From Oceanirhabdus sp942490885 (GTDB lineage Bacteria > Bacillota > Clostridia > Clostridiales > Clostridiaceae): a stretch of DNA of 64,000 nt. Made by a program: the position numbers and the translations under genes. Positions 53,410-63,786 of the stretch are shown piece after piece. The notes beneath the pieces were generated by a model. It did no database searches. It was not told the origin of the DNA and saw only the letters and a list, made by a program, of their open reading frames with translations. The stretch's first letter is position 1. Every line of letters begins with the position of its first letter. Location: positions 3,286,001-3,350,000 of the forward strand of contig CALNYT010000002.1 in the NCBI GenBank assembly GCA_942490885.1, written 5' to 3'.

Positions 53410-54198
53410 TTATCTCCTCATATTATAGTTTATATACTTTTTCCAAGCAGATTTTATTTCATATCCATTCTTATTCACTATCTCTAAAAATTTATGTGGT
53501 TCTGTAAAATACATTTTTGCAATACCATCACCTTGTATATATGGAGTTAGAAATTGTATCATATCTCCTAACCAATACTCTGTTGATTCTCCAGCAATAT
53601 TTCTAGCATAATAATTTGTTTTATACTCTAAATCAAACAAATTATTATATATTTTTTCAGCAAAATAATCTGTTACAGCTTCATCATAGTTAAATGTAAT
53701 TCCTGTTTGACTGCATTCTTGAAAGCCTCTGTGGTTTGCGGATAAATAATGCATAGCTTCATGAACTAATACAGACTTGATTAACTCTTCATTGTATGTA
53801 TTTTCATCTATGTTAAACTGAGGATGCTCATTATTAATATAGATTACACCTTTATCCCAGCTTGTATATGCTAAAGGAGTTTCTTTTTTAAACTCTCTAT
53901 AGTATTCTTTCCCATATTCATCAAGCCCTAAAGTATCTAAAAACATTTCAAAATCACAATTTATAAAGTTTATTTCATTATACTGTAAGTCAGTGTATAC
54001 CAGTTCTTTTACCTTTTCTACAATCTTGTTTTGATCAACAAAATCCTTATAATCCCACATTTTAGATTGTGATTGAGTTTGTATTACTGCCTGATGCGAT
54101 ACATTTAAATTTTTAGGTGCTGCATAGACACTTACCCCTGCACTTAAAACCATAAAATTAAATACTAATGCTGTTGTTAATATTTTATTCCTTTTCAA
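53410..54198 (-). CDS. Secreted zinc-metallopeptidase-like protein (HExxH)
   Basis: A TTG start at 54198 is favoured because AAGGGGGT stands 8 bases upstream. About 262 residues. A signal peptide (KRNKILTTALVFNFMVLSAG VSVYAA) is followed by a mature part with HEAMH at ~140 and YDEAVTDYFAEKI about 25 residues later, the expected order of a gluzincin HExxH...E site. Substrate unknown; it could also be a protease fold without activity. Single gene with its own terminator. Confidence 0.75.
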   Translation of the reverse strand: MKRNKILTTALVFNFMVLSAGVSVYAAPKNLNVSHQAVIQTQSQSKMWDYKDFVDQNKIVEKVKELVYTDLQYNEINFINCDFEMFLDTLGLDEYGKEYYREFKKETPLAYTSWDKGVIYINNEHPQFNIDENTYNEELIKSVLVHEAMHYLSANHRGFQECSQTGITFNYDEAVTDYFAEKIYNNLFDLEYKTNYYARNIAGESTEYWLGDMIQFLTPYIQGDGIAKMYFTEPHKFLEIVNKNGYEIKSAWKKYINYNMRR

Positions 54199-54462
54199 AT
54201 TAACTACCCCCTTCAAATTTATAGCAATTATTCAGCCATCCATGCTTATTATTAGCTAAACAGTTACATTTTAAAATTACTGTTAAGTATTGTAATAAGA
54301 ACACTATTATAACATAATCTCGCAAACAATGTAAAACCCAAAATTTATTTACAGAGATTCCGAGTTGAACCTTTACTCTTAATTTACTGTGATATTTTTC
54401 TAAATCAAAAAGGGATATTTAGAAGTAATTTAAAAATCATTTCTAGACACCCTTAGATATAA

Positions 54463-55434
54463 TTAACTATTAATTATTTTTTCTACGTAACTACTACTCC
54501 ATTTTCCACATCTATCTCCAAAGCATCCTAGGGTTGTGTTCTGATCATTGATCATTACAACTTCACATCCATTAGAGCATCCTTTACATTCGAAGGATTT
54601 TGTTTTTATTATCTTATCTGCTACATTAAACCCTTTAAAGTTTGAGTATTTTTTCTCTTTCACTTTCTCTTTAGCTAGAATTGCTGATCCTAATGCTCCC
54701 ATAACTTTGTGGTACTCTGGAACATAAACCTTACAACCTAATGCCTCCTCAAAAGCAGCTATCATACCTTTATTGGTAGCAACTCCCCCTTGAAAGAAGA
54801 TCTTAGACTGTATGTTTTTTCCTTTACCTACATTACTTAAATAGTTTCTTACAAGAGCATCGCACAATCCTTTTATTATATCTGATTTATCGTAACCTAG
54901 TTGCTGTTTATGAATCATATCTGATTCAGCAAAAACAGCACATCTTCCCGCTATCCTTACTGAATTTTTTGACTGTACAGCATAGTCTCCAAACTCTTCA
55001 ATTGGTATCCCAAGACGTTCTGCCTGTCTGTCTAAAAACGAACCAGTTCCTGCTGCACATACTGTATTCATTGCGAAGTCAGATACTATTCCTCTATCTA
55101 AAATAATAATTTTAGAGTCCTGTCCTCCGATTTCAAGAATTGTTCTAACATCTTTATCTATTTCTAATGCTGCAACTGAATGGGCTGTAATCTCATTTTT
55201 AACTATATCTGCTCCAATTAAATACGAAGCTATATGTCTACCACTACCTGTAGTTCCAGCAGCGTTAATCTGTTTATCACTGTATTTTCCCTTTAAAGTT
55301 TTAAATGCATTTTGAACTGCATTTATTGGACTTCCTTTTGTTCTAATATAAATTTGTTCAATTATATTATTGTTTTCATCTATTAATACAACATCTGTAC
55401 TAACAGAGCCAACATCAACTCCCATATAATACAT
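54463..55434 (-). CDS. 2-hydroxyacyl-CoA dehydratase activator-like ATPase (BadF/BcrA/HgdC family)
   Basis: ATG 55434 follows AGAGGAG. 323 residues, ASKHA ATPase fold: GVDVGSVSTDVVLID, TGSGRHIASYLIGADIVKNE, LEIGGQDSKIIIL. Cys residues in NTVCAAGTGSFLD and GRCAVFAESDM match those that hold the [4Fe-4S] cluster between subunits in HgdC. A C-terminal CKGCSNGCEV...GCFGDRCGKW adds four or more cysteines. It would inject an electron, driven by ATP, into the partner encoded upstream. The 5' end overlaps the upstream gene by 20 bases. Confidence 0.9.
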   Translation of the reverse strand: MYYMGVDVGSVSTDVVLIDENNNIIEQIYIRTKGSPINAVQNAFKTLKGKYSDKQINAAGTTGSGRHIASYLIGADIVKNEITAHSVAALEIDKDVRTILEIGGQDSKIIILDRGIVSDFAMNTVCAAGTGSFLDRQAERLGIPIEEFGDYAVQSKNSVRIAGRCAVFAESDMIHKQQLGYDKSDIIKGLCDALVRNYLSNVGKGKNIQSKIFFQGGVATNKGMIAAFEEALGCKVYVPEYHKVMGALGSAILAKEKVKEKKYSNFKGFNVADKIIKTKSFECKGCSNGCEVVMINDQNTTLGCFGDRCGKWSSSYVEKIINS

Positions 55435-56515
55435 TCTCTTTTTTTCTCCTCTCAAGCATATCTAAAAAAGCTTCGATTCTAGTTATGTATCCTGCTTCTC
55501 CTGTCATCTCGTCAATTACAAGTGTAAGAATAGGAAAATCCTTATCTTTAGAGATTGTTGGAAGTATTGCTTTACTAACTATCTCTGGCATACACCCCAT
55601 AGGAAATAACTGAATAGCTCCATCAAGTCCACTTCTTTGTCCTAGAACCGTTTCTCCTATACATTCTCTAGCATGACCCCCAATGTAATATGGTAAATAT
55701 TTAAGGGATGCTCTTCTAATATCTAATGAATTAAGTTTAAAACTCTTCATAAGCATATCTTTAACCCACCAGCTAGGTGTTAAGCACCTTTTAGTAGAAA
55801 CACCAAACTCCATTAATCTATCTTCAATATATAGATTCGAAAAAGGTTCTATCACTGTATAAATTTCCCCAATGATTCCAACTTTGACTGGTTGTTTATT
55901 TTTATCTATCTTTATATTCATAAGCTTCTTTTTATATTCTTTTAATATATTAATTAATTCTTCAACACCATCGCTCTGTGATGCCTTATCCTTATATTCT
56001 TTTAAAAGTCTTTTACATTCTCCTCTATTAACCTCATACCCTGCTAACTGATGGGCTTTATCATCTATACTGTCACAAAGATTTATAACTGTAAGACCAT
56101 TTTTTATGGCCATCATCTTTTCAAGCTTACTCTTTTTACTGCTACATGTAATTTTGCTTATTCGATCTAAGAATTCCTTAATACCTATATCCTTAGGAGC
56201 ATCTAACATAACAAAATCAACATCATAACCAAGTCTTTTAATTAGATTCATTTGGAGCTCACCGTATTCCCCAAATCTACAGGGACCACAGCTTCCAACA
56301 ATAATAACAGTATCTGCCCCTCTTTCAATACTCTCAATATAGTTACCAATCATTATCTTAAAGGGCAAACATATTTCTTCTGGAGAATACTTTACTCCAA
56401 TATCAAGTGCTTTTCTATTGTTAAGTTCAGGAATTATATATTCAACTCCCAAGGTGTCAAATACTGCTTTAGCTGCAAGATATATATTACCCATGTGCGG
56501 AAATGTTACCTTCAA
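55415..56515 (-). CDS. Acyl-CoA dehydratase activase-related protein, large Cys-rich component (COG3581-like)
   Basis: TTG start with GGAGA 9 bases upstream. 366 residues. It starts KVTFPHMGNIYLAAKAVFD and contains ICLPFKIMIGNYIESIERGAD and GSCGPCRFGEYGELQ. These cysteine motifs resemble the HgdB-type dehydratase subunits and their activase-related paralogues. Middle gene of a three-gene set in which all genes overlap, so a complex is expected. The physiological substrate is unknown. Confidence 0.82.
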   Translation of the reverse strand: MKVTFPHMGNIYLAAKAVFDTLGVEYIIPELNNRKALDIGVKYSPEEICLPFKIMIGNYIESIERGADTVIIVGSCGPCRFGEYGELQMNLIKRLGYDVDFVMLDAPKDIGIKEFLDRISKITCSSKKSKLEKMMAIKNGLTVINLCDSIDDKAHQLAGYEVNRGECKRLLKEYKDKASQSDGVEELINILKEYKKKLMNIKIDKNKQPVKVGIIGEIYTVIEPFSNLYIEDRLMEFGVSTKRCLTPSWWVKDMLMKSFKLNSLDIRRASLKYLPYYIGGHARECIGETVLGQRSGLDGAIQLFPMGCMPEIVSKAILPTISKDKDFPILTLVIDEMTGEAGYITRIEAFLDMLERRKKENVLYGS

Positions 56516-57407
56516 TTTTATTTCTCCTTTCCATCATATCAACAAAAGCCTCTATTCTTGTATCAAACCCCGCCTCACCACTATGCTCATCAACTTTTAA
56601 AATTAACATAGGAGTATTTAAATTATTATGCTGAATAAGTTCAATAATTACAGAATCTATTCCACAAGCAAAGGATGATAAATAGATAATTCCATCAACC
56701 TTTTCATTTTTGCTTAAGTGTAATGTTGTACCATATGAGTCTCTTACAAAAGACCAAAATGGTTTTTTATAAAGATTATTTACCTCTTCATCTTTAAGCT
56801 CATCTTCAACATGTTCTTCAGTTATTACTCCAACACCTAATTTATTTAGCTTTTTAACAAGATTCATATTTATATATCTATCGTATATAGAATATGGATG
56901 ACCAACTAATAATACATTCTTGTTATATCCATGATCTTTTATTCCAATCTTTAGCTGTCTTTGAGCCATCAATGCTTTATTAAATGCTTTTTCTATTTTT
57001 AAAATATTTGGAGTTATTCGTCTACCTGCTTTCAATGCCCACTTTCTTAGATTCTTATCACTATCTGCATACATTGGTGCTCCAATAATTTCTGGCATAT
57101 CAGGTATAGAATTTACCACCATTTCAGGAAGCCCACAAAATTTTGGACATATAAATTCATTCTCTCTAATTCTCATTATTCTTGGAATAAAAATAATATC
57201 GCATTTATCTTTAATTGAAGCTACATGACCATGAAAAACTTTAATAGGTAAGCATGCCTCATCTACACAACACTTTACTCCTTCATTCAATATCTCTTTA
57301 TTAGTATCCTCTGATACAACAATCTCTGCTCCTAACTCTAAAAAAAACGTCTCCATGAAAGGATGATACTTATAGTAGAGTAGCCCTTTAGGTATTCCAA
57401 TCTTCAT
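56487..57407 (-). CDS. Acyl-CoA dehydratase activase-related protein (COG3580-like)
   Basis: ATG 57407 follows AAAGGAG. 306 residues. MKIGIPKGLLYYKYHPFMETF is the signature start; CCVDEACLPIKVFHGHV and ICPKFCGLPEMV supply metal-binding cysteines. The end DEHSGEAGFDTRIEAFVDMM parallels the end of the next gene (DEMTGEAGYITRIEAFLDML), so the two are paralogous. First gene of the overlapping trio. Confidence 0.82.
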   Translation of the reverse strand: MKIGIPKGLLYYKYHPFMETFFLELGAEIVVSEDTNKEILNEGVKCCVDEACLPIKVFHGHVASIKDKCDIIFIPRIMRIRENEFICPKFCGLPEMVVNSIPDMPEIIGAPMYADSDKNLRKWALKAGRRITPNILKIEKAFNKALMAQRQLKIGIKDHGYNKNVLLVGHPYSIYDRYINMNLVKKLNKLGVGVITEEHVEDELKDEEVNNLYKKPFWSFVRDSYGTTLHLSKNEKVDGIIYLSSFACGIDSVIIELIQHNNLNTPMLILKVDEHSGEAGFDTRIEAFVDMMERRNKIEGNISAHG

Positions 57408-57579
57408 ATCTCTTTCTCCTTTGCTAATATCAACCATCTTTTATTATTAACTAAAAAGTTTATAATATTCCTAATACCAATGTATAAAATAAATTTGTCT
57501 AATTACATATTTCTCGTAACCAATAATTTTTACTCAAATTCAAAAACTTATCAATTCCTAAAGAGTCAAAAAAACAAAA

Positions 57580-57609
57580 AGCTGATAACAAGAATTTTTG
57601 TTATCAGCT
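57580..57609 (-). terminator. Terminator of the RND-TetR operon
   Basis: AGCTGATAACA/TGTTATCAGCT, minus strand followed by TTTTGTTTTTTT. Confidence 0.92.
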
Positions 57610-57625
57610 CTCAATTAATTACACA

Positions 57626-58222
57626 TTAAGATAGAATTTTAACTACTACATTATATAATTTATTCACAAATTCCTCTTCTGTACGATTAGAAATTTTATT
57701 TTTATGAATATGTTCAAGGATACTTGACATTATTGTGGTTTTTGCAACCTCTATATTAAACTCTTCAACATCTTCTGAAATTGCCCCTTCACATATCCCT
57801 TTATTTATAATATTATTGAATATTTCCCTGTGACTTGCTCTCATTTCTTGTACCATTGCTTTAATCTGGTTTTTCATGTCTTCACTTAACATACACCCTA
57901 CATTTTGGGAAACAAGTAAACTATGAAAACCGATATTATAAGATAACACAGTTAACACCTTATTAATATGATTAATTAATTCTTCTTTAAATTTCAAATT
58001 ATTTTCCATGTTATCATTTAAAATATCCTTCATACTTGTTTGCAGTAGATACATTATTGATCCTGCTAATATTTCATCTTTATTTTTAAAATATTCATAT
58101 ACAGTACCTTTTCCAATACCAGCTTTTTTAGCAATATCTGAGATTTTTATATTTGAATTAAAGCCTTGTGCTTCAATGATATCAATTACTGCATTATATA
58201 TTAATATTTCTTTATCCTTCAT
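57626..58222 (-). CDS. TetR-family repressor of the RND pump
   Basis: ATG 58222 follows AGGAGGATAATTATTG. 198 residues. The N-terminal helix-turn-helix is typical (IKISDIAKKAGIGKGTVYEYFKNKDEIL, split in text); the C-terminal ligand domain is helical and unique. Co-transcribed behind the RND gene, 20 bases apart, and probably binding the palindrome upstream of that gene. Confidence 0.92.
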   Translation of the reverse strand: MKDKEILIYNAVIDIIEAQGFNSNIKISDIAKKAGIGKGTVYEYFKNKDEILAGSIMYLLQTSMKDILNDNMENNLKFKEELINHINKVLTVLSYNIGFHSLLVSQNVGCMLSEDMKNQIKAMVQEMRASHREIFNNIINKGICEGAISEDVEEFNIEVAKTTIMSSILEHIHKNKISNRTEEEFVNKLYNVVVKILS

Positions 58223-58242
58223 CAATAATTATCCTCCTAAAT

Positions 58243-61200
58243 TTACACTCTTTTTTTTCTTAATTTATCAAGAGCAGTATATATTACAGGAATGATTATC
58301 AAAGTAAGTAATGTAGAATAAATTAATCCACCAATGGCTGTAATTGCCATAGGTTGCATCATTTCAGCATTTTCCCCTACTCCTAGAGCCATTGTTGATA
58401 GAGCAATAATTGTAGTTAAAGCGGTCATTATAATTGGTCTAAACCTTGTGTTACCAGCTTCTATAACAGCATCATAAGTTGATTTTCCTTCATCTTTTAG
58501 CTGATTTATATAATCTACAATTACAATACCATTATTAACAACAATACCCGCAAGTATAATAAGCCCTATTAAAGCAACTACACTAACTGGTGTATTAGTT
58601 ATAAATAATCCTAGGAATCCGCCTGTAAATGCTAATGGAATACTGAACATAACTATAAATGGATATAGTAATGATTGAAATTGTGAAGCCATTACCATAT
58701 ATATAAGTACAATTGCTAATAACAATGCGTATAGTAACATTGTAAAGGACTTTTGAATTTCTTCTTGTTCCCCTTGCAATTCAACTGTAAATCCCTCTGG
58801 AACATCATAGTTATTAATTTTTTCTTCAATATTTTCTCCTACTATGCCAACATTATAACCATCTTCGATTGCAGCAGCAACAGTAATATATCTAGTCTGA
58901 CCGTGCCTTTTAATAGATGCATAACCCGATTCCATACTTACCTGTGCTACATCAGATACCTTCACTTTCATACCCATCGGAGACTCAATTGTTAAGTTCT
59001 TAATTCCTTCAATATCCATTTCTTTTTTATTGGAATCATCTGGATAAACACTAATATCATATTCCTGACCATTTAATGTAAGTTTTGATGCTTTATTCTC
59101 TTCACTTATAGCATCCTTTACTTCCATAAAAACTTGAGCAGTAGTTAATCCATTTTCAATACTCTTTTGTCTATCTACAGTTATTTTCAATTCAGGAGAT
59201 GTTTTTGAAATACCATTATTTACTTCAGTTGTTCCTTCTGTTGATTCAACTATACCAGCAATATCATTTGCTATATCTTCTAATTTATTTACATCATATC
59301 CTTTGATCATAATTGAAATTCCTGAGCCACCCATTGCTCCCATATTCATACCCTGCTCTGAAACACTAACTTCACATTCAAGATTAGCAGTAGCTTCTCT
59401 AATTTCTTGTGCAATTTCTTTAGTTGTTCTACTTCTCTCTTTTGATAAAAGTATATTCATGCTGGCTGAATCACTTCCACTCATTATAGCGAACATCATA
59501 TTTCCACCAACTGAAGCCCCTACTGTGTTAACATCTTCAATTCCACCGATAATTTCACTTAACTTATCAAGCATATCTGCAGTATCTTCAAACTCTGATC
59601 CTATTGGCATTGTAACATCTACCATTATCTGCCCTTGATCAGACTCAGGGAAAAATTCAGTGCCCATTTGTAATGACCCATAAATACTTCCTACAAACAG
59701 AACTAAAGCTAACACAATAACCGAAATTTTATGTCTTAAAGAAAACTTAAGTATTTCAGTATATACTTTTTTAATTCCATCTAATACTCTATGCTCTTTA
59801 TTAATTTGAGACTTTATCATTATTTTTGAAGCCATCATAGGCACTAGTGTTAGCGCAATAATTAAACTGGCAATAAGTGAAAAGGAAATAGTAAGAGCCA
59901 TTTCTTTGAAAATTTCAGCTGTTATCCCTTTCATAAATATTACAGGAGCAAATACACAAACAGTCGTAATTGTTGATGCTGTTATAGCTCCGGCTACCTG
60001 CTGTGCCCCTTTAATAGCAGCTTCTTTTACACTTACACCTTCATTTCTAAGTCTATAAATATTTTCAATAACAACAATTGAATTATCTACAAGCATACCA
60101 ATTCCGAGAGCAAGCCCTCCCATTGAGATAATATTTAAAGTCATCTTTGAGAAGTATATCATTATAAACGCAGCCATGACACTTATTGGTATTGCCAGAG
60201 CAATAATGATTGTTGGTTTTAAATCTCTTAAGAAGATTAATAGAATTACTATTGCAAGTAGAGCTCCATATAATAGATTATTACTTACAGATTTAACTGA
60301 GTCATTTATATAATCAGCTTGATTCATCAACATAACAGTTTCAACATTCTCAAACTCACTGTTTATTTTATCAAGCTCTTCTACTACTAGTTCAGCCACA
60401 TCTGTTGTCGCATAATTATTTTGCTTTTGAATAGATATCATTACAGCTTCTTGGCCATTTACCTTTGAATATGACTCTTCTGATATATCAACCATATTAA
60501 TATCAGTAACATCTTCTAAAGTCACAGTCATTAATGGATTTGACATAATAGTCAATGTTTTAAGTTCTTCTAAATCCTTAAGTTTATCCCCAACACGCAC
60601 AAGATAATCTGCACCCTCATCATTAATATAACCACTAGGCATACTAAAATTTTGACCTTTAAGTATTCCTGAAATCATGTCCTTTGTGATTATAATTCTC
60701 GGTACTGGTGCTCCTGGTGGAAGAGATTGCTTCATCTTTTCGTTTAAACCTTGAATTTTTTCATTATTTAACTTAATTTGTATTTCATTTTTTGCAGTAC
60801 CTGTTAATGTTACAGATGCCACTCCTGGAATCCTTTCAATACGAGGAACAATAACACTTTCAAACCAGAAAGTTAACTCTGATATTTCTTTATCCTTAAC
60901 TGATAATGAAAAATTCATTATTGGCATCATATCAGGATTTATTTTCATAATCATTGGATTTCCAACTTCACTTGGCATATATGTTGTTATCATATCAAGC
61001 TTTTCACGGATTTCAACTAATGCCGAATCCATATTTGTTTCTTCATTGAATTCAAGAATTACCATAGACATGTTCTCTTGAGAAACGGATTGTATGTTTT
61101 TAATATTACTCACCGTAGCCATAGAATTTTCTATTGGTTTAGTAATCATTTGTTCTATTGTTTCTGGACTAGCTCCAAAGTATGATGTGGAAACCACAGC

Positions 61201-61335
61201 ATACGGTAAATTAATACTTGGAAGCAAATCTGTAGTAAGATTTGTCAATGAGACCGCACCAAGAATAATTACTATTAAAATAGACATTATAATAGTAATC
61301 GGTTTTCTTACACTAAAACTAGATATTTTACTCAT
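58243..61335 (-). CDS. RND-family efflux transporter (AcrB/MMPL-like, hydrophobe/drug type)
   Basis: 1030 residues, full-length RND permease. First helix at ~12-30, large extracytoplasmic loops at ~40-330 and ~560-840, and conserved ALGIGMLVDNSIVVIENIYR at ~400 and GIVVNNGIVIVDYINQLKDE near 930. The two Asp of helix 4 (GMLVDNSIVV) are in part visible. No periplasmic adaptor or outer-membrane gene is adjacent, as expected for a single-membrane organism. It probably expels amphipathic drugs, bile acids or lipids. Repressed by the TetR gene downstream. Confidence 0.92.
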   Translation of the reverse strand: MSKISSFSVRKPITIIMSILIVIILGAVSLTNLTTDLLPSINLPYAVVSTSYFGASPETIEQMITKPIENSMATVSNIKNIQSVSQENMSMVILEFNEETNMDSALVEIREKLDMITTYMPSEVGNPMIMKINPDMMPIMNFSLSVKDKEISELTFWFESVIVPRIERIPGVASVTLTGTAKNEIQIKLNNEKIQGLNEKMKQSLPPGAPVPRIIITKDMISGILKGQNFSMPSGYINDEGADYLVRVGDKLKDLEELKTLTIMSNPLMTVTLEDVTDINMVDISEESYSKVNGQEAVMISIQKQNNYATTDVAELVVEELDKINSEFENVETVMLMNQADYINDSVKSVSNNLLYGALLAIVILLIFLRDLKPTIIIALAIPISVMAAFIMIYFSKMTLNIISMGGLALGIGMLVDNSIVVIENIYRLRNEGVSVKEAAIKGAQQVAGAITASTITTVCVFAPVIFMKGITAEIFKEMALTISFSLIASLIIALTLVPMMASKIMIKSQINKEHRVLDGIKKVYTEILKFSLRHKISVIVLALVLFVGSIYGSLQMGTEFFPESDQGQIMVDVTMPIGSEFEDTADMLDKLSEIIGGIEDVNTVGASVGGNMMFAIMSGSDSASMNILLSKERSRTTKEIAQEIREATANLECEVSVSEQGMNMGAMGGSGISIMIKGYDVNKLEDIANDIAGIVESTEGTTEVNNGISKTSPELKITVDRQKSIENGLTTAQVFMEVKDAISEENKASKLTLNGQEYDISVYPDDSNKKEMDIEGIKNLTIESPMGMKVKVSDVAQVSMESGYASIKRHGQTRYITVAAAIEDGYNVGIVGENIEEKINNYDVPEGFTVELQGEQEEIQKSFTMLLYALLLAIVLIYMVMASQFQSLLYPFIVMFSIPLAFTGGFLGLFITNTPVSVVALIGLIILAGIVVNNGIVIVDYINQLKDEGKSTYDAVIEAGNTRFRPIIMTALTTIIALSTMALGVGENAEMMQPMAITAIGGLIYSTLLTLIIIPVIYTALDKLRKKRV

Positions 61336-61412
61336 TCTTCTTCTCCTTTGTTTAAAGCATATTCAAACAAATAACAAGTCAATATGTTAATCTCTTTTCA
61401 TACGCCTAATTA

Positions 61413-61442
61413 ATCCTATCGACCGACCATTCGGTCAGTCAA
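61413..61442 (-). promoter_or_regulatory. Promoter and TetR operator of the RND operon
   Basis: The palindrome GACCGA-CCAT-TCGGTC (61421-61436) fills the spacer between a minus-strand -35 TTGACT (61437-61442) and a -10 TAGGAT (61413-61418). Binding there would block RNA polymerase. It is followed by the RND gene 78 bases on. Confidence 0.8.
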
Positions 61443-61570
61443 TATTTATACTCTATCACATATTACTTCATTCAACAATGACAATAATAAACAGTGAATC
61501 ATAACATTGTTATTATAATTTTATCATTATTACTTTTATAATCTTTATAGTATTTACTCAGAAACTGCAT

Positions 61571-61765
61571 TTAATACCTGAAAACAAATTGATAATTGTG
61601 AATGGAGAATATCTCTAGTGTCCAATATCCTTTAAACCCTACATATCCAAATCCTGGTGTTATATGAACAAATAATCCTAATCTCGCAATAGAAGACCTT
61701 CCCTCTAACATAGGAATAGCTATTTGGATTGAGCTGTTCTTAATTTCTTTTCCTGATAAAATCAT
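61571..61765 (-). pseudogene. dcd: dCTP deaminase (dcd) remnant
   Basis: The 64-codon frame begins MILSGKEIKN, the exact start of Dcd, then jumps to MLEGRSSIARLGLFVHITPG and FGYVGFKGYWTLEIF, which belong about 90 residues further on in intact enzymes (the catalytic region). The last codons are made of a TTGATAATTGTGAATGGAGA repeat. An internal deletion and a replaced 3' end leave a non-functional gene. Confidence 0.85.
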
Positions 61766-61869
61766 ATTAGTGTTTCTATCCCCTTTTATCGTTATTGTTT
61801 TCTTGTTATGAATATTATAATGCTGCTATCATTTACAGTATTTATTTTTTCAATTCATTTAATAATGAA

Positions 61870-61899
61870 AAAATGCCAGGTATATTTCCCTGACATTTT
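61870..61899 (-). terminator. Terminator of the six-TM MCP gene
   Basis: AAAATGNCAGG/CCTGNCATTTT with one G-T pair, minus strand followed by TTTTTTCATT. Confidence 0.75.
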
Positions 61900-61920
61900 C
61901 AAATTACGATTTTAAATTAT

Positions 61921-63390
61921 CTACACATTTATATATTTGTTCATGTTATTCCCAGACTTCAATAGCTCATCAACACATTTCTTTGCATCATCAGCCTGCA
62001 AAGTATATTCCTCTGCACTTGCTGAAGTTTCTTGAGCATTTGCCATAGTTTCTTCAGCTATAGCAGATAAATTGTTTATTGCTGCATTAATTTTATTACT
62101 AAGCTCTGAAATTTCAGCAATTTCTACATCGACTTTATCTGCCTTAAGTCCTAAATCACTACTCTCACTTTTAATTTTATCTAAAGTCTCTTTTGTCTCT
62201 AAGACCAAATCGTTTTGTTTATTATTTATAATAGATAGATCTTCTATTGATTTATTTGACTTTTCAACTTCACTTCTAAGTTCATCAATAATAATAGATA
62301 TATCACTTGTTGAAGTTTTACTTTGCTCTGCAAGTTTTCTTACTTCTTCAGCAACTACTGCAAATCCTCGACCTTGCTCTCCAGCACGAGCAGCTTCAAT
62401 AGCTGCATTTAATGCTAATAAATTAGTCTGTTCAGCAATATCTGTAATCATTTCTGTTATAAGCCTAATATTATCTGCAGCTTCTTTTAATTTTACTGAA
62501 CTACCTAACACTTCCTTATTTTTCTCTTTAATTTCCTCAGATTTGACTGATAAGTCCTCCACAATTTCCATTGCTTGCTGCACTTGCTTTTCATTCAAAC
62601 TAGCAGATTCCTTCATCTCTTTAGATATAACTACTGTATGTTCAACTTTGTCCTCAATTTTTTGTATAACTGAAGTTTGAGTTAAAATTTCTTCTGAAGT
62701 GTTAGCAGCACCAGCTGAAATTTCTCCAATTGCAGCGGATACCCCTAAAGATGAAACCTTAATTTTTTCAATAATACTATTAACATTATTAGAATTTTCA
62801 TTTATTATTTTCACAACTTCTATTATATCGTTTACCATCTGTTGTTGCTTTTCATTAGCCTTCAAAACTTGTTGTCTTTCTTGTTCAGCTTCATTTTTTT
62901 TCTTACCTGAAATTTTTGTTACAACAATCATAGTAATACAAAATAGTATGATTATTACAAGTTGCGTTTTCATTGTCTCTTGAACAAATGTATCATTTCT
63001 ATTAATAAAAAACAATATTATATTCGAAATAATTGCTGTAGCACAAGGAAGAATAATATGCCTTACTTCAAGATATATACTTGCTGTTACCACTAAAGGT
63101 ATTATTAATAGACCTCCAAGTTTAATTTGAGAAGCAAAAATAACAGTAAAATATGCTGCTACAAAAAAGGATGATATTATATACATCAACATATTAGTCT
63201 TATTATTTCTTTTATATACCACTGTAGCAATTATAAGCGAAAATATAAAACAGAAAATTGAAATAGACATCATACGCGTACTTATTAAATCATCTTTCAT
63301 ACACACACACAGTGCCCCTGATAATACAATTCCTATTATCCAACATATAATAAGAAAACTCTTATTTAACTCTTTATTATTTTTTTTCAT
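61921..63390 (-). CDS. Chemoreceptor with six-helix membrane sensor
   Basis: ATG 63390 follows GGGGGAG. 489 residues. Six membrane helices fill ~10-160 with almost no extracellular loops, then come a coiled linker and an MCP signalling domain with tip NLLALNAAIEAARAGEQGRG and FAVVAEEVRKLAEQS. There is no HAMP domain. It may sense membrane state, redox or a hydrophobic ligand rather than a soluble attractant. Confidence 0.9.
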   Translation of the reverse strand: MKKNNKELNKSFLIICWIIGIVLSGALCVCMKDDLISTRMMSISIFCFIFSLIIATVVYKRNNKTNMLMYIISSFFVAAYFTVIFASQIKLGGLLIIPLVVTASIYLEVRHIILPCATAIISNIILFFINRNDTFVQETMKTQLVIIILFCITMIVVTKISGKKKNEAEQERQQVLKANEKQQQMVNDIIEVVKIINENSNNVNSIIEKIKVSSLGVSAAIGEISAGAANTSEEILTQTSVIQKIEDKVEHTVVISKEMKESASLNEKQVQQAMEIVEDLSVKSEEIKEKNKEVLGSSVKLKEAADNIRLITEMITDIAEQTNLLALNAAIEAARAGEQGRGFAVVAEEVRKLAEQSKTSTSDISIIIDELRSEVEKSNKSIEDLSIINNKQNDLVLETKETLDKIKSESSDLGLKADKVDVEIAEISELSNKINAAINNLSAIAEETMANAQETSASAEEYTLQADDAKKCVDELLKSGNNMNKYINV

Positions 63391-63786
63391 TTGCATCTCC
63401 CCCAAACATTATTAAATATTTTTTTTAATGTTCTTTAAAAAACATAAAAAAGTTATTCTTTTCCAACAAATTATATCATATATTTACTTAATATTGTATA
63501 TATTTTATTATTATAGAATCAAATTTTAAAAAATATGATTTGTCATAATAAATAATGTATAATATTTGGGATAATTCTATTATTGTTTTATATTTACATA
63601 AATTTATTTCAAAGATAACATAAAAGAGATTACACAATTCCACAATAAACATTATTTTGACTTTTTTATCAATTTTGGTCATAATATACATGTAGGTATT
63701 ATTAATAACTTCGAATCTTATCGAATTAAAAGGGGTGATATTGAAATATCTAATTTAATATAAAAACTTTTTTTGGGGGCGAGGTA
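63391..63786. other. Intergenic promoter region
   Basis: Very AT-rich, between divergent genes. A 67-codon minus-strand frame is Ile/Tyr/Lys-rich, has no ribosome binding site and is not supported. A GGGGGCGAGG ribosome binding site ends the gap on the plus side. Confidence 0.5.

Noticed and set aside
63488..63691. 67-codon minus-strand frame
   Set aside because: Composition is only Ile/Tyr/Lys/Phe, as expected of random AT-rich DNA, with no ribosome binding site.
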